Source: Hyphomicrobiales bacterium (GTDB lineage: Bacteria; Pseudomonadota; Alphaproteobacteria; JAPOUT01). Taken from it: a stretch of 64,000 bases of DNA. The stretch spans positions 19,518 through 83,517 of the forward strand of contig JAPOUU010000018.1 in NCBI GenBank assembly GCA_026708505.1, read 5' to 3'. The translations under genes and the position numbers were made by a program. This document shows positions 27,953 to 36,751 of this stretch, one piece after another (within the stretch, counting starts at the first letter, position 1; each line of letters begins with the position of its first letter). A model generated the notes under the pieces. That model saw nothing but the letters and a program-made list of their open reading frames with translations, made no database searches and was not told the origin of the DNA.

Positions 27953-28694
27953 CCGCCGAGATTCTCTCCATTATTTCGTCCGACATATCGAAGTTTGAAT
28001 AAACTTGCTGGACGTCGTCGCTGTCTTCAAGGGCATCCAGCAATTTGAGCAGCGGGGCCGCATCCTCTTCGCCGACCGCAACGGACGTGTTCGCGCGCCA
28101 TGCCAGACGGGTCGACTCCGCCGAACCGAAGCGCGACTCCAGCGCGCCGGAGACATCGTGGAGCGCGTCCGGCTCGCAGAAGAATTCGCAGGATCCGTTC
28201 TCCAAAACATAATCGCTTGCGCCCGCGTCAATGGCCGCCTCGAGCATTTCGTCGCCTTTGGCGTCTTTGATCGAATAGACGATTGATCCGACCTGCTCGA
28301 ACAGGAACGACACCGAACCCCTCTCTCCCATCGAGCCGCCCAGTTTGCCGAAGATGGCGCGCAACTCTCCCGCGGTGCGGTTGCGGTTGTTGGTGAGCGC
28401 TTCGACGATGACGCCGACGCCTCCGGGGGCGAAGCCTTCGTAGCGAATCGATTCATAATTGGCGGCATCGTCGTCGCGGGAGCGCTTGATGGCGCGCTCG
28501 ATGTTGTCGTTGGGCATGTTGCACCCGCGCGCGTTGGCAATGGCCGAGCGCAGTCTCGGGTTGGCGGCGGGATCCGGGTTGGAGCGCGCGGCCGCGGTGA
28601 TTTCGCGGGCGATCTTGCCGAACATGCCCGCACGTTTTTTGTCTTGCGCGCTTTTGCGGAATTGAATGTTTTTGAACTTTGAATGTCCCGCCAT
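27945..28694 (-). CDS. yebC: YebC/PmpR family protein
   Basis: This 249-residue protein of the TACO1/YebC family is linked to translation of proline-rich stretches in recent work and was earlier annotated as a transcriptional regulator. It starts MAGHSKFKNIQFRKSAQDKK and shows FGKIAREITAAARSNPDPAA, NARGCNMPNDNIERAIKRS and YEGFAPGGVGVIVEALTNN, the family's highly conserved blocks. Its position just ahead of ruvC is widespread. Length is standard. Confidence 0.95.
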   Translation of the reverse strand: MAGHSKFKNIQFRKSAQDKKRAGMFGKIAREITAAARSNPDPAANPRLRSAIANARGCNMPNDNIERAIKRSRDDDAANYESIRYEGFAPGGVGVIVEALTNNRNRTAGELRAIFGKLGGSMGERGSVSFLFEQVGSIVYSIKDAKGDEMLEAAIDAGASDYVLENGSCEFFCEPDALHDVSGALESRFGSAESTRLAWRANTSVAVGEEDAAPLLKLLDALEDSDDVQQVYSNFDMSDEIMERISADG

Positions 28695-28696
28695 GG

Positions 28697-29518
28697 TTAT
28701 GCCTCCCAGCGGGGGACGTTCTCGACGAGGTTGGCGCCGATGCGCAAAGGTTCAATTCGAACGGCGAGTCCCGTGCGGTCGTCGGTTTCGATCAACACGC
28801 CGCACAAAGTCGCCTCTCCCAGCGCCGGCGAGAAACTTCCCGAGGACATGGAACGGGTGAACCGCCGCAGGGGTTCGTCGATGTTCATGCCGATGACGGA
28901 GTTGTAATCGCCGCACATGCCCGCATCGGTTTGGTATGCGGTTCCTCCGGGGAGGATTTGCGCGTCCGCGGTCGGAACGTGGGAATGGGTTCCGACCACC
29001 AGGGAAACATGGCTGTCGCAGAAATGCCCCATTGCCATTTTTTCGGCGGTGGCTTCGGCGTGAAAGTCGACGATGACGGCGTCGCAGTCGCGTCCGAGTG
29101 CGTGGTGTTTCAAGATTTCCTCCATGACCTGAAAGGGGTTGTCGAGAGCTTCCATGAAGATGCGGCCCATCAGATTGACGGTAAGCACGCGCTTGCCCGC
29201 CGCGGTTTCAAGGAGATGGTATCCGGACCCCGGAGTTCCCTGCGGGAAATTCGCCGGACGCAGCACCCGGGGCTCGCGCTCCATGTAGGGGATGATTTCG
29301 CGCCTGTCCCAGACGTGGTTGCCGGTGGTGATGATGTCGATGCCGGCATCCAGCAGGTTTTCGGAAATTTTTTCGGTGATTCCGAATCCGCCCGCGGCGT
29401 TTTCGCCGTTGGCGATGACGAACTCGGCGCCGAGACGCTTGCGCAGGCCGGCAATGCGCTGCAACAGCAACCCCCGGCCGCTTCGCCCCATGATGTCTCC
29501 GAGAAAAAGAATCTTCAT
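28697..29518 (-). CDS. ymdB: YmdB-family metallophosphoesterase
   Basis: This 273-residue protein of the calcineurin-like phosphoesterase superfamily (TIGR00282/YmdB type) has cyclic nucleotide phosphodiesterase activity in some bacteria. Metal ligands are in MKILFLGDIMGRSGR (Asp), VIANGENAAGG, DIITTGNHVWDRREI, VDFHAEATAEKMAM and VVGTHSHVPTADAQ. There is no signal peptide. It is packed 2 bases before yebC and overlaps the cyclo-ligase gene by 4 bases. What it hydrolyses here is not evident. Confidence 0.92.
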   Translation of the reverse strand: MKILFLGDIMGRSGRGLLLQRIAGLRKRLGAEFVIANGENAAGGFGITEKISENLLDAGIDIITTGNHVWDRREIIPYMEREPRVLRPANFPQGTPGSGYHLLETAAGKRVLTVNLMGRIFMEALDNPFQVMEEILKHHALGRDCDAVIVDFHAEATAEKMAMGHFCDSHVSLVVGTHSHVPTADAQILPGGTAYQTDAGMCGDYNSVIGMNIDEPLRRFTRSMSSGSFSPALGEATLCGVLIETDDRTGLAVRIEPLRIGANLVENVPRWEA

Positions 29519-30126
29519 GCGCGGTCCTCCCGTACGGAAACGACGCCGTCGGGCGTGAGGACGGCATCAAGGGGCTGGTCGTGCGGCTCGCGGGGAACCG
29601 CATCGATTTCCTGCTCGCTGAACGCCAAACCGAAGGCGCGCACGCGGGGATTTTTTGCGCGCATTTTTTCAAGGGCGCGGTCGTAATAGCCTCCGCCGTA
29701 ACCGAGACGGAATCCGTCGCGGTCGAACGCCAGCAAGGGCACCAGCAAAATGTCGGGCTCTTTTAGAATTCCGTTTTCGGCGGGGGGAACGGGAATGTCG
29801 AACGCGCCGTCCGTCAAAGACGCGTCCGGAGTCCAAAAACGAAATTCCATCTCCGGCGTGTCCGCCTCGATGATTGCCGGAAGCGCAAGGGTGAATCCTT
29901 TTTGATGGAGAGCGTTCAAAAGGGGACGCGAGTCTATCTCGCCGCGCACGGGCAAATAACCGGTGATGTTTTTATCCGTCCCGGAACCCTCAAGCATGCC
30001 GAGTCCCGTCCGTGCGAGGCCTTCGGCGGCGGCATCAACGTTCCGTACGGATTTGCGCCGTTCGAACGCCTCGCGGCGCAAGGCCTTCTTGTCGCGTTTG
30101 AGATTGGCTGGTACGGGCGAGAGCAT
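29515..30126 (-). CDS. fau: 5-formyltetrahydrofolate cyclo-ligase
   Basis: This 203-residue enzyme converts 5-formyl-THF to 5,10-methenyl-THF using ATP and returns stored folate to use. Its N-terminal helix KKALRREAFERRKSV, substrate segment YLPVRGEIDSRPLL, and ATP/phosphate loop FRLGYGGGYYDRALEKM are typical. In many proteobacteria this gene neighbours zapA with 6S RNA between; here only 3 bases separate them and no 6S RNA fits in that gap. Confidence 0.94.
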   Translation of the reverse strand: MLSPVPANLKRDKKALRREAFERRKSVRNVDAAAEGLARTGLGMLEGSGTDKNITGYLPVRGEIDSRPLLNALHQKGFTLALPAIIEADTPEMEFRFWTPDASLTDGAFDIPVPPAENGILKEPDILLVPLLAFDRDGFRLGYGGGYYDRALEKMRAKNPRVRAFGLAFSEQEIDAVPREPHDQPLDAVLTPDGVVSVREDRA

Positions 30127-30129
30127 CCG

Positions 30130-30546
30130 CTAATCCGTGCGCTCTTCGTCCCGTGCCTCCTCCTGTTCGAGCAGATCGCTGAGGGTCTCGAGGCGTTGCG
30201 ATGTGGCCTGGATGCGCTCGGCGATTTCGCTGTCGCCGCCTTCCTCTCCGCCGCCCCCGCCATTGCCATTGCCGTCAAAGCGCATTTGGTCGGGATTTTC
30301 CCCGTCGTCGGATTTTTTCTTGCCGCCGACGCGCTGGAGTTTCTCCTGGGCTTCGAGCAGTTCGTCGGCGACGGTCATGCCCGTCATTAACAGAAGTTGC
30401 GCATCGGGCATGTTTCCCAGCCGGGCGACCAACCGTGCCGCATGGCGATTGATGTGCGCCGCGAGAAAATGCGCTCTGCGCTCTTCACCTTCCGGACATT
30501 CCACCGAGTAGGATCGTCCTTGAATGCGGATGTCCACCTGCGGCAT
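30130..30546 (-). CDS. zapA: Cell division protein ZapA
   Basis: This 138-residue cytoplasmic protein binds and bundles FtsZ. The N-terminal head has MPQVDIRIQGRSYSVECPEG and LAAHINRHAARLVARLGNMP, then MTGMTVADELLEAQEKLQRV. It continues with a Gly/Asp/Lys-rich linker holding a run of glycines (about residues 96-102) and a final coiled coil (ATSQRLETLSDLLEQEEARD). It is longer than the usual 100-110 residues because of that linker. It lies 3 bases after a small coiled-coil gene and before fau. Confidence 0.9.
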   Translation of the reverse strand: MPQVDIRIQGRSYSVECPEGEERRAHFLAAHINRHAARLVARLGNMPDAQLLLMTGMTVADELLEAQEKLQRVGGKKKSDDGENPDQMRFDGNGNGGGGGEEGGDSEIAERIQATSQRLETLSDLLEQEEARDEERTD

Positions 30547-30549
30547 GTC

Positions 30550-30807
30550 TTAAGCCTCCGATAGAGCCGTGCGAATTTCCCGGGTTGCCTGAATGATTCG
30601 TCCGCCGTTTTCATGCGCACGTTTGCGTTCGCGATCGAGCTCGCTTTGCAAATGCGAGACTCGATTCTCCAAAGTCTCCTTGCTCGAGCGCAGGGATTTT
30701 ATTTCTTGTGCGTCTCTTTCACGCGCTTGGAGTGCTTTCTCCAAACTCGTTGCGGCTCGCTCCAATGCTTTAAGCGCGTTGGTGTTTATGTCATCGGGGG
30801 CGTTCAT
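30550..30807 (-). CDS. Small coiled-coil protein upstream of zapA
   Basis: This 85-residue, highly charged protein is predicted to be almost entirely coiled coil, with heptads through KALERAATSLEKALQARERD and LENRVSHLQSELDRERKRAH. Similar small coiled-coil genes (DUF4164-type) often sit next to zapA in alphaproteobacteria, so a role with ZapA in division is a reasonable guess. The start at 30807 is chosen because the longer open frame contains no conserved residues and covers the promoter at 30819-30848. No Shine-Dalgarno is visible, in keeping with a very short leader. Confidence 0.7.
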   Translation of the reverse strand: MNAPDDINTNALKALERAATSLEKALQARERDAQEIKSLRSSKETLENRVSHLQSELDRERKRAHENGGRIIQATREIRTALSEA

Positions 30808-30818
30808 GGCTAGGGGAG

Positions 30819-30848
30819 AGCATACCCTCCATAGTTCCATTGCGTCAA
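30819..30848 (-). promoter_or_regulatory. Promoter of the coiled-coil/zapA/fau operon
   Basis: On the minus strand TTGACG (30843-30848) and TATGCT (30819-30824) are 18 bases apart. Transcription would start near 30812, only about 5 bases before the start codon at 30807, so the message should be nearly leaderless. Read by eye. Confidence 0.6.
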
Positions 30849-30974
30849 GATGGAAACGTAGGGCGTGGGAGCAAGCGAGCCGCGCGCAAAATTGCGCCTT
30901 ATATGACCTGCCCGGTTTGACGTTGTACCAGTTCAGCCACGAGGGGCGGCGCAAAGGTATTTTTGTCGCAATAA

Positions 30975-31561
30975 TTGCGTTGGATAAAGCCCTTTCGAAT
31001 TGTCGGTGTGTTTGTGAATGCGTTCATTCATCAAGATTTGCATATAACCGGTGCCGGTACGCCTTAGTGACAAATTGAAAATCGATAATCCCGGAGCGTC
31101 ACCTGTTCCGTCTAACCATATGATTGATTTTTCGCCCGCACCCGTAACGAGAGGTTGGATGTCTTGATGCATCGAATGGATTTTTACGAGGAGCGGTGAA
31201 ATGGATTGGACATGGCGACAAGAGAAATTGAATTTTATAATTTCCGTCACCGGAATTCAGAGTTAACAATGACTCAACGCAAGTTATTCTTCGCGGTCTC
31301 CGGAATTTCAGGGAGATGACAAGTATGGAATGTTTGCATGCCCGTTACCAGCGTGTCGTTATCATGCATCCGGGGCGTGGAAAGATGACGAACGCTACGT
31401 TGAAAACACGACTTGGGTTGCCAACCGGCAATAGTGGAATTACCTGCGCATCCGACATCATCAAACTTGCCCTTGGTAACGGATTAATCAGGCCTTTCGA
31501 TTCGAATCGTTCCTGTTCAGGTTATGTTCCGAACCGGCCGAGAACATTTAATGGGATCTAA
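30975..31561 (+). pseudogene. Remnant of an AlbA_2/HATPase_c_4 (RecG-like C-terminal) ATP-binding regulator
   Basis: Reading three plus-strand frames in turn gives successive pieces of one protein family. From 30996 there is a segment like the usual REALVNALIHQDL (here NAFIHQDLHITGAG), stopping at 31065. A second frame from 31060 contains SDKLKIDNPGASPV (usual form DRIEITNPG) with stops at 31165 and about 31261. A third frame from 31241 has REMTSMECLHARYQRV followed by MTNATLKTRLGLPTGNSG and IIKLALGNGLIRP...YVPN (the C-terminal winged helix), ending at 31561. These match the C-terminal half of AlbA_2-domain ATP-binding/HTH proteins related to RecG C-termini. At least two frame breaks and internal stops make it non-functional, and its N-terminal half is missing. 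Confidence 0.6.
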
Positions 31562-32430
31562 AAATTTGACGAAATTAAGTAATTTAGTATTTGGAGAATA
31601 TGCGTAACTTGTTGATATAAATGAGTTTTTTAATAAAAGGCAACCCGATGAACATTTAATGTGATTTAATTTTGTCGCTTTTCGCCGATAATTTCCGAGC
31701 GCTGTCCGCTTGGTAAAATATTCTCAAATCTTTCAAATATCGTCAAAATTTGATGTGGTTTTGGTGCAAAAATCGAAAAATACGGCAATTTGTGAAAAAT
31801 TTCGGGAAAATTAGACATAATTCCCCCAAGGGAGCGGGTTGCTGTTCTGTCCTCGAAAGGAGTTTTGGCAGTATGCCCGTTATTAAGTAAAATGTTGAGG
31901 AGGGTCTAAATTTAGGATTTATCCTAAATTTGTCTAATAAAAAAATCAAACGCGAAAAACCGCGAAATTTTGAGGAAATATGCCTCCTTCAACCAAAATT
32001 CGCCGCGATTCGCATTTCGGCTCTGATTCGCAGGGGCATGTTTGCGGTCTGATTCGGCGGGCGAAAGGGGCCGATTCGCCCCCCCCCCCCCCCCCCCCGT
32101 CCGGACGGTGTTTCGCCGTGGCGGGAATCGCGGGCGCGCAACCAAATCAGGGGTCTTGGTCCGGACGGGGCTTCTTGGTTGGAGTCGCATCTCAATCCGT
32201 CCGCGTCCTTTCCTCGCGCCGGAAAAAGGAGAAAGGAACCCGCCTTTTCGGATCGGCCTCCCCTTGACTTGCGCGGCTGTTGGGTTCACTCTCATGGGGT
32301 GAGGCCTCGAATATCCAAGGAACTCGGGGAACTCGCGCATCACACCACCGCCAACGCATCCGGGTTACCTTAACACTGTGAGTATTTCCTCCTGCGCTTC
32401 TCTTTCGGATTTTGACGCCGCTTCTCGAAA
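31562..32430. other. Gene-poor region upstream of tkt
   Basis: These 869 bases hold no gene I can support. The left part (to about 31990) is very AT-rich and contains an imperfect direct repeat, GAACATTTAATGNGAT, at 31542-31557 (overlapping the pseudogene end) and 31650-31665. The right part is GC-rich, contains several GATTCG words and a run of 20 C (32079-32098), and should carry the tkt promoter. A minus-strand open frame across the run (31924-32343) has a composition unlike a real protein. Confidence 0.5.
32079..32098. repeat. Poly(C) tract of 20 bases
   Basis: Twenty consecutive C residues lie 333 bases before the tkt start. Such tracts are prone to slipped-strand length changes and, in some bacteria, switch genes on and off. 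No gene crosses this one convincingly, so any effect would be on promoter spacing or none. Its length may also be misjudged by sequencing. Confidence 0.85.
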
Positions 32431-34446
32431 ATGAACGAATCCTCTAACGAAGCAAGCGCGATTTCACACGCCGATATGGCGAATGCGTTGCGTGTTCTCG
32501 CCGTTGACGCGGTCGAGCGTGCCGCGAGCGGGCATCCGGGCATGCCGATGGGGATGGCGGATGTGGCGTGTGTTTTGTTCACGCGATTTTTGAAATTTGA
32601 TTCCCGGGCACCCGACTGGCTTGACCGTGACCGTTTTGTTTTATCGGCAGGGCACGGTTCGATGCTGTTGTATGGATTGTTGCATTTGTGCGGCTATGAG
32701 GACATGCCGATGGACGAGATTGAGAAGTTTCGCCAGTTGAACTCGAAAGCCGCCGGACATCCGGAGTGGGGGGTGGCAGGAGGCATCGAGACCACCACCG
32801 GACCGCTCGGGCAGGGGCTTGCCAACGCCGTCGGGATGGCTTTGGGCGAGCGCGTCCTGAACGCCCGATTCGGCGATGACATTGTGAATCATCGCACATA
32901 CGCGCTGGTTTCGGACGGAGACCTGATGGAGGGAATTTCCCATGAGGCGATTGCCCTTGCGGGGCATCTAAAGCTCGGCCGCCTGATTGTTTTGTGGGAC
33001 GACAATCGCATTTCCATTGATGGCGAGACTTCATTGGCGGACAGCTCCAATGTCGGCATGCGTTTTAAATCCGCAGGCTGGCATGTTGCAGAGGTGGACG
33101 GACATGATCCCGAAGCAATCGAAGCTGCAATCGCCGCAGCCATCAAGACGGATGAACCAAGCCTTGTGGCGTGCCGGACGATTATCGGTTACGGCGCGCC
33201 GAGCAAGCAGAACACCGCGGCTTGTCACGGGGCGCCCCTGGGAGAAGAAGAAGCCGCCGCCGCACGCAAGCAGCTGGGATGGCAGCACGTGCCGTTTGTC
33301 ATACCCGAGCGGATTGTCGATGCATGGCGGTTGGCGGGCTTGCGGGGAGGACGCGATCGTTCCGCCTGGCAAAAGCGCTTCGATGCTTTGCCCGAAGATG
33401 TCAACGAATCGTTTCGACGCATGATGGAGGGCGATTTGCCGTGCGGTTTGCCGGAAGCGTTTCGCAAGCACAAGAATGCGGTCGCACAGGCGAAGGAGGC
33501 AATTGCGACTCGCACGGCGTCACTTAACACGCTCGAAGCCATCGCGGACGTTGTGCCGGAACTGCTGGGCGGCTCGGCGGATTTGACCGGATCAACGGCG
33601 ACATGTCCCGCAAAAATGTCGGCGATAACGCCGCAGGATTTTTCCGGAAGTTTTATTCATTACGGCGTTCGCGAGCACGGGATGGTCGCGGCGATGAACG
33701 GCCTGGCGTTGCACGGGGGATGTATTCCCTACGGCGGAACCTTTCTTGTATTCGCGGACTATTGCCGGCCGGCTTTGCGCCTGGCGGCTTTGATGGGCGT
33801 GCGCGTGATATTGGTCGCAACGCATGATTCCATCGGCGTCGGCGAGGACGGACCAACGCACCAGCCGGTCGAGCATCTCGCGAGTTTGCGCGCGATTCCA
33901 AACTTGCTCGTATTGCGTCCGGCGGACGCTCTTGAGACCGCCGAATGCTGGGAAGTTGCACTCGCGCAAAAACATCGTCCGTCGGTTTTGGTGTTGTCCC
34001 GGCAGAAATTGCCGGCGGTTCGAACATCCATTCCGGACGAGAATCCCTGTTTGCGGGGGGCTTATGAATTATCGGGTTCGAGCGGGAACGCGCAGGTGAG
34101 TTTGCTGGCATCGGGATCGGAAGTGTCCATCGCACTCGAGGCCCAGGAAATTTTGCTGGGACGGGAGATATCGTCTAGGGTTGTTTCCGTTCCGTGTTTG
34201 AATCTTTTTGCCGAACAGGAACAAGCCTACCAGGAGGACGTGCTGGGCCCGGGGACGATTCGCATTGCGGTGGAGGCCGGTGTTCGTTACGGCTGGGGCG
34301 CGTATGTCGGGGTTGAGGGCGACTTTTTGGGCATGCGTTCGTTTGGCGCGAGCGCGCCTGCGGGGGATTTATACAAGCACTTCGGCATCACCGCCGAAGA
34401 GTTGGCAAAGTTGGCACAAGAACGTCTTGAGCGACGTTCAACTTAA
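32431..34446 (+). CDS. tkt: Transketolase
   Basis: This 671-residue thiamine-diphosphate enzyme exchanges two-carbon units between sugar phosphates in the pentose phosphate/Calvin cycles. It shows MANALRVLAVDAVERAASGH followed by PGMPMGMADVA, TTGPLGQGLANAVGMALG, the ThDP motif LVSDGDLMEGISHEA with the downstream DDNRISIDG, and YGGTFLVFADYCRPALRLAA with DSIGVGEDGPTHQPVEH in the pyrimidine domain. Length is standard. It opens a plus-strand operon with gap, pgk and fba. Confidence 0.96.
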   Translation: MNESSNEASAISHADMANALRVLAVDAVERAASGHPGMPMGMADVACVLFTRFLKFDSRAPDWLDRDRFVLSAGHGSMLLYGLLHLCGYEDMPMDEIEKFRQLNSKAAGHPEWGVAGGIETTTGPLGQGLANAVGMALGERVLNARFGDDIVNHRTYALVSDGDLMEGISHEAIALAGHLKLGRLIVLWDDNRISIDGETSLADSSNVGMRFKSAGWHVAEVDGHDPEAIEAAIAAAIKTDEPSLVACRTIIGYGAPSKQNTAACHGAPLGEEEAAAARKQLGWQHVPFVIPERIVDAWRLAGLRGGRDRSAWQKRFDALPEDVNESFRRMMEGDLPCGLPEAFRKHKNAVAQAKEAIATRTASLNTLEAIADVVPELLGGSADLTGSTATCPAKMSAITPQDFSGSFIHYGVREHGMVAAMNGLALHGGCIPYGGTFLVFADYCRPALRLAALMGVRVILVATHDSIGVGEDGPTHQPVEHLASLRAIPNLLVLRPADALETAECWEVALAQKHRPSVLVLSRQKLPAVRTSIPDENPCLRGAYELSGSSGNAQVSLLASGSEVSIALEAQEILLGREISSRVVSVPCLNLFAEQEQAYQEDVLGPGTIRIAVEAGVRYGWGAYVGVEGDFLGMRSFGASAPAGDLYKHFGITAEELAKLAQERLERRST

Positions 34447-34460
34447 AAGACGGAGGAAAT

Positions 34461-35486
34461 ATGGCTTCGAAAACCACAAGAGTTGCGATTAACGGTTTTG
34501 GCAGAATCGGCCGGATGGTCGTGCGTGCAATAGTCGAGAGCGGACGCAAGGACATTGAGGTTGTTGCGATTAACGATCTCGCGCAACCGCAGCAGGCGGC
34601 GCATTTGTTGCGTTATGACTCCGCCCATGGAGCGTTCTCCCATCCTGTATCTTTAAGCGGCGATGTTTTGAGCGTTGGCACGGCGTGCAAGAAGGCGAAA
34701 CTTTTCTCCGAGAGGGACCCGTCCAAACTTCCCTGGGGAAAGCTGAAGGTGGATGTGGTTCTCGAATGCACCGGACGTTTCACCGCCCGCGACAAGGCCG
34801 CCGCGCATCTGGACGCCGGAGCCGAGCGCGTGCTTGTATCGGCGCCGGCGACCAACGCCGATCTCACTGTCGTCTACGGGGTTAATCACAAATTGCTGCG
34901 CAAGAATCACCGGATTGTTTCGAACGCTTCGTGCACGACCAATTGCCTTGCGCCGGTCGCGCAGTTGATGCACCAGCTCTGCGGCATTGAGCACGGACAT
35001 ATGACGACCATTCATGCGTACACCGGCGACCAGGCCCTCGTGGACATGCCGCACTCCGATCCGCGCCGCGCCCGCGCCGCCGCAGCCTCGATGATTCCGA
35101 CGACCACCGGGGCCGCCCGCGCGGTCTCTCTCGTGCTGCCCGAACTCAAAGGCCGTCTGGACGGTGCCGCGGTGCGTGTTCCGGTGTTGAATGTTTCCGT
35201 CGTCGACCTCACTTTCCGTTCGGCAAAGGACACGGATGTTGCCTCGGTCAACCGCGCGATGAAGCGCGCCGCATCCTCGAAGAAGTGGCAAGGCATTCTG
35301 GGCGTCGTGGAGGAGCCGCTGGTATCGGTGGACTTCAACCACAATTCGCACTCTTCCATCTTCGATACCACCCAAACGCAAATGCTCGGCAAGCGGCTGG
35401 TCCGTGTTGTTTCGTGGTACGACAACGAGTGGGGCTTTGCCAACCGGATGGGGGATGTTGCGGTGTGCCTGGGCGCACTGGGATAG
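34461..35486 (+). CDS. gap: Glyceraldehyde-3-phosphate dehydrogenase
   Basis: This 341-residue enzyme oxidises glyceraldehyde-3-phosphate with NAD(P). It starts with the dinucleotide fold VAINGFGRIGRMVVRAIVES and has the catalytic cysteine in SNASCTTNCLAP, the partner histidine in VPVLNVSVVDLTF and its surroundings, and SWYDNEWGFANRMGD at the C-terminus. It is 14 bases after tkt, with GGAGGAA before the start, and 4 bases before the pgk start. Confidence 0.96.
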   Translation: MASKTTRVAINGFGRIGRMVVRAIVESGRKDIEVVAINDLAQPQQAAHLLRYDSAHGAFSHPVSLSGDVLSVGTACKKAKLFSERDPSKLPWGKLKVDVVLECTGRFTARDKAAAHLDAGAERVLVSAPATNADLTVVYGVNHKLLRKNHRIVSNASCTTNCLAPVAQLMHQLCGIEHGHMTTIHAYTGDQALVDMPHSDPRRARAAAASMIPTTTGAARAVSLVLPELKGRLDGAAVRVPVLNVSVVDLTFRSAKDTDVASVNRAMKRAASSKKWQGILGVVEEPLVSVDFNHNSHSSIFDTTQTQMLGKRLVRVVSWYDNEWGFANRMGDVAVCLGALG

Positions 35487-35490
35487 GACG

Positions 35491-36726
35491 GTGCGTTCGT
35501 GGGGATTTTCGACGTTTGACGACCTCTTGAAAAGGGGCGCGTCGCAGGGGGATCGATGCTTGCTGCGTGTCGACTTAAACGTTCCGATGGACGGCTCTCG
35601 CGTTCTGGACGCCACCCGCTTCGAACGCGTTGCCCCGACCATCAAGGAACTTCGTGCGGCGGGTTTTCGAATTGGACTGCTTTCGCATTTCGGCCGTCCG
35701 AAGGGGGAGGCGCGCGCGGACATGAGTCTCGAGCCGGTGGCAAAAGCGCTGGCCGGTCATCTTGGGCATCCGGTGGCATTCCTCGGCGATTGTGCCGGCG
35801 AGACGGGCGCGCAGGCGTTTTCAAAACTGTCGGCGGGTGATGTCGGCGTGTTCGAGAACACCCGTTTCCACAAGGGTGAAAGCGACAACGATTCCGCTTT
35901 CGCGCAGGCGCTTGCGGGCAATGGCGATGTCTATGTCAATGATGCGTTTTCCGCGAGTCATCGCGCCCATGCTTCAATAGTCGGATTGGCCGGGCTGCTC
36001 CCGTGTTATATGGGGCGCGCGATGATGGGGGAGTTGGAAAGTCTCGAGCGTTACCTCGGCGGCAGCCTGTCGCGTCCGGCGATTGCATTGGTGGGCGGGG
36101 CAAAATTGACCGGCAAACTTTCGTTGCTGAAGGCGCTGGTTGAGCGTTTTGACGTATTGATACTGGGCGGGGGGATGGCGAATCTGTTTCTGGCGGCACG
36201 GGGAATCGGTGTCGGGTCGTCTTTGTACGAGCCCGAGCGCATCGGGGATGCGAAGGCTTTGGAGTTGTCGGCGCAAGAGCGTGGATGTAAATTATTGCTG
36301 CCCCGCGATGTGATAGTCGCGCGTGAATGCGTTGCGCACACGCCGACGCGTTCGGTGGATTTGTCGGAGGATGCAGTTGGCGATGATGAAAAGATTTTGG
36401 ATGTCGGCGAGGAGTCTTTGCGCGTGATGGCCGGGCATTTTGAGACGGCTTCAACGTTTGTGTGGAACGGGCCTTTGGGCGTGTTCGAGGTTCCGCCGTT
36501 TGACCAGGGAGGCGAGGTTGCCGCGCGACATGTTGCAATGCTGACGAGGCTGGGCTCAATGGTTTCGGTTGCGGGCGGAGGCGAGACGGCGATGTTGCTG
36601 GAACAGGCCGGTGCAATGGAAGATTTTTCTTACGTGAGCGCAGGGGGCGGGGCGTTTTTGTGCTGGCTTGAGGGTAAAGGTTTGGCGGGGGTGGACGCGG
36701 CACGGGCCGCTTGTGCAATCAACTAA
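35491..36726 (+). CDS. pgk: Phosphoglycerate kinase
   Basis: This protein of about 411 residues interconverts 1,3-bisphosphoglycerate and 3-phosphoglycerate with ATP. The likely start is GTG at 35491; the open frame continues upstream inside gap, but the protein normally begins shortly before CLLRVDLNVPMDGSRV. LLSHFGRPKGEA, FENTRFHKGE, VNDAFSASHRAHASIVG, ALVGGAKLTGKLSLLKALVE and FVWNGPLGVFEVPPFDQG are the standard substrate and ATP segments. AGGAC lies very close to the GTG, so the exact start is uncertain by a few codons. Confidence 0.93.
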   Translation: MRSWGFSTFDDLLKRGASQGDRCLLRVDLNVPMDGSRVLDATRFERVAPTIKELRAAGFRIGLLSHFGRPKGEARADMSLEPVAKALAGHLGHPVAFLGDCAGETGAQAFSKLSAGDVGVFENTRFHKGESDNDSAFAQALAGNGDVYVNDAFSASHRAHASIVGLAGLLPCYMGRAMMGELESLERYLGGSLSRPAIALVGGAKLTGKLSLLKALVERFDVLILGGGMANLFLAARGIGVGSSLYEPERIGDAKALELSAQERGCKLLLPRDVIVARECVAHTPTRSVDLSEDAVGDDEKILDVGEESLRVMAGHFETASTFVWNGPLGVFEVPPFDQGGEVAARHVAMLTRLGSMVSVAGGGETAMLLEQAGAMEDFSYVSAGGGAFLCWLEGKGLAGVDAARAACAIN

Positions 36727-36751
36727 TCATAGGAGTAAAGGAGTAAAGAAT

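Noticed and set aside
30127..30129. 6S RNA expected between zapA and fau
   Set aside because: Only 3 bases separate the two genes, so no RNA gene fits; I saw no convincing 6S RNA in the neighbouring gap either.
30880..30970. tRNA-like stretch on the minus strand (GTGGCTGAACTGGTACAACG)
   Set aside because: The start resembles a D-arm but no acceptor pairing or TTCRA loop follows, and no anticodon arm can be drawn.
31924..32343. 139-codon minus-strand frame across the poly(C) tract
   Set aside because: Composition is Arg/Pro/Gly-rich without motif, and the tract itself would make the frame unstable; no ribosome binding site is convincing.
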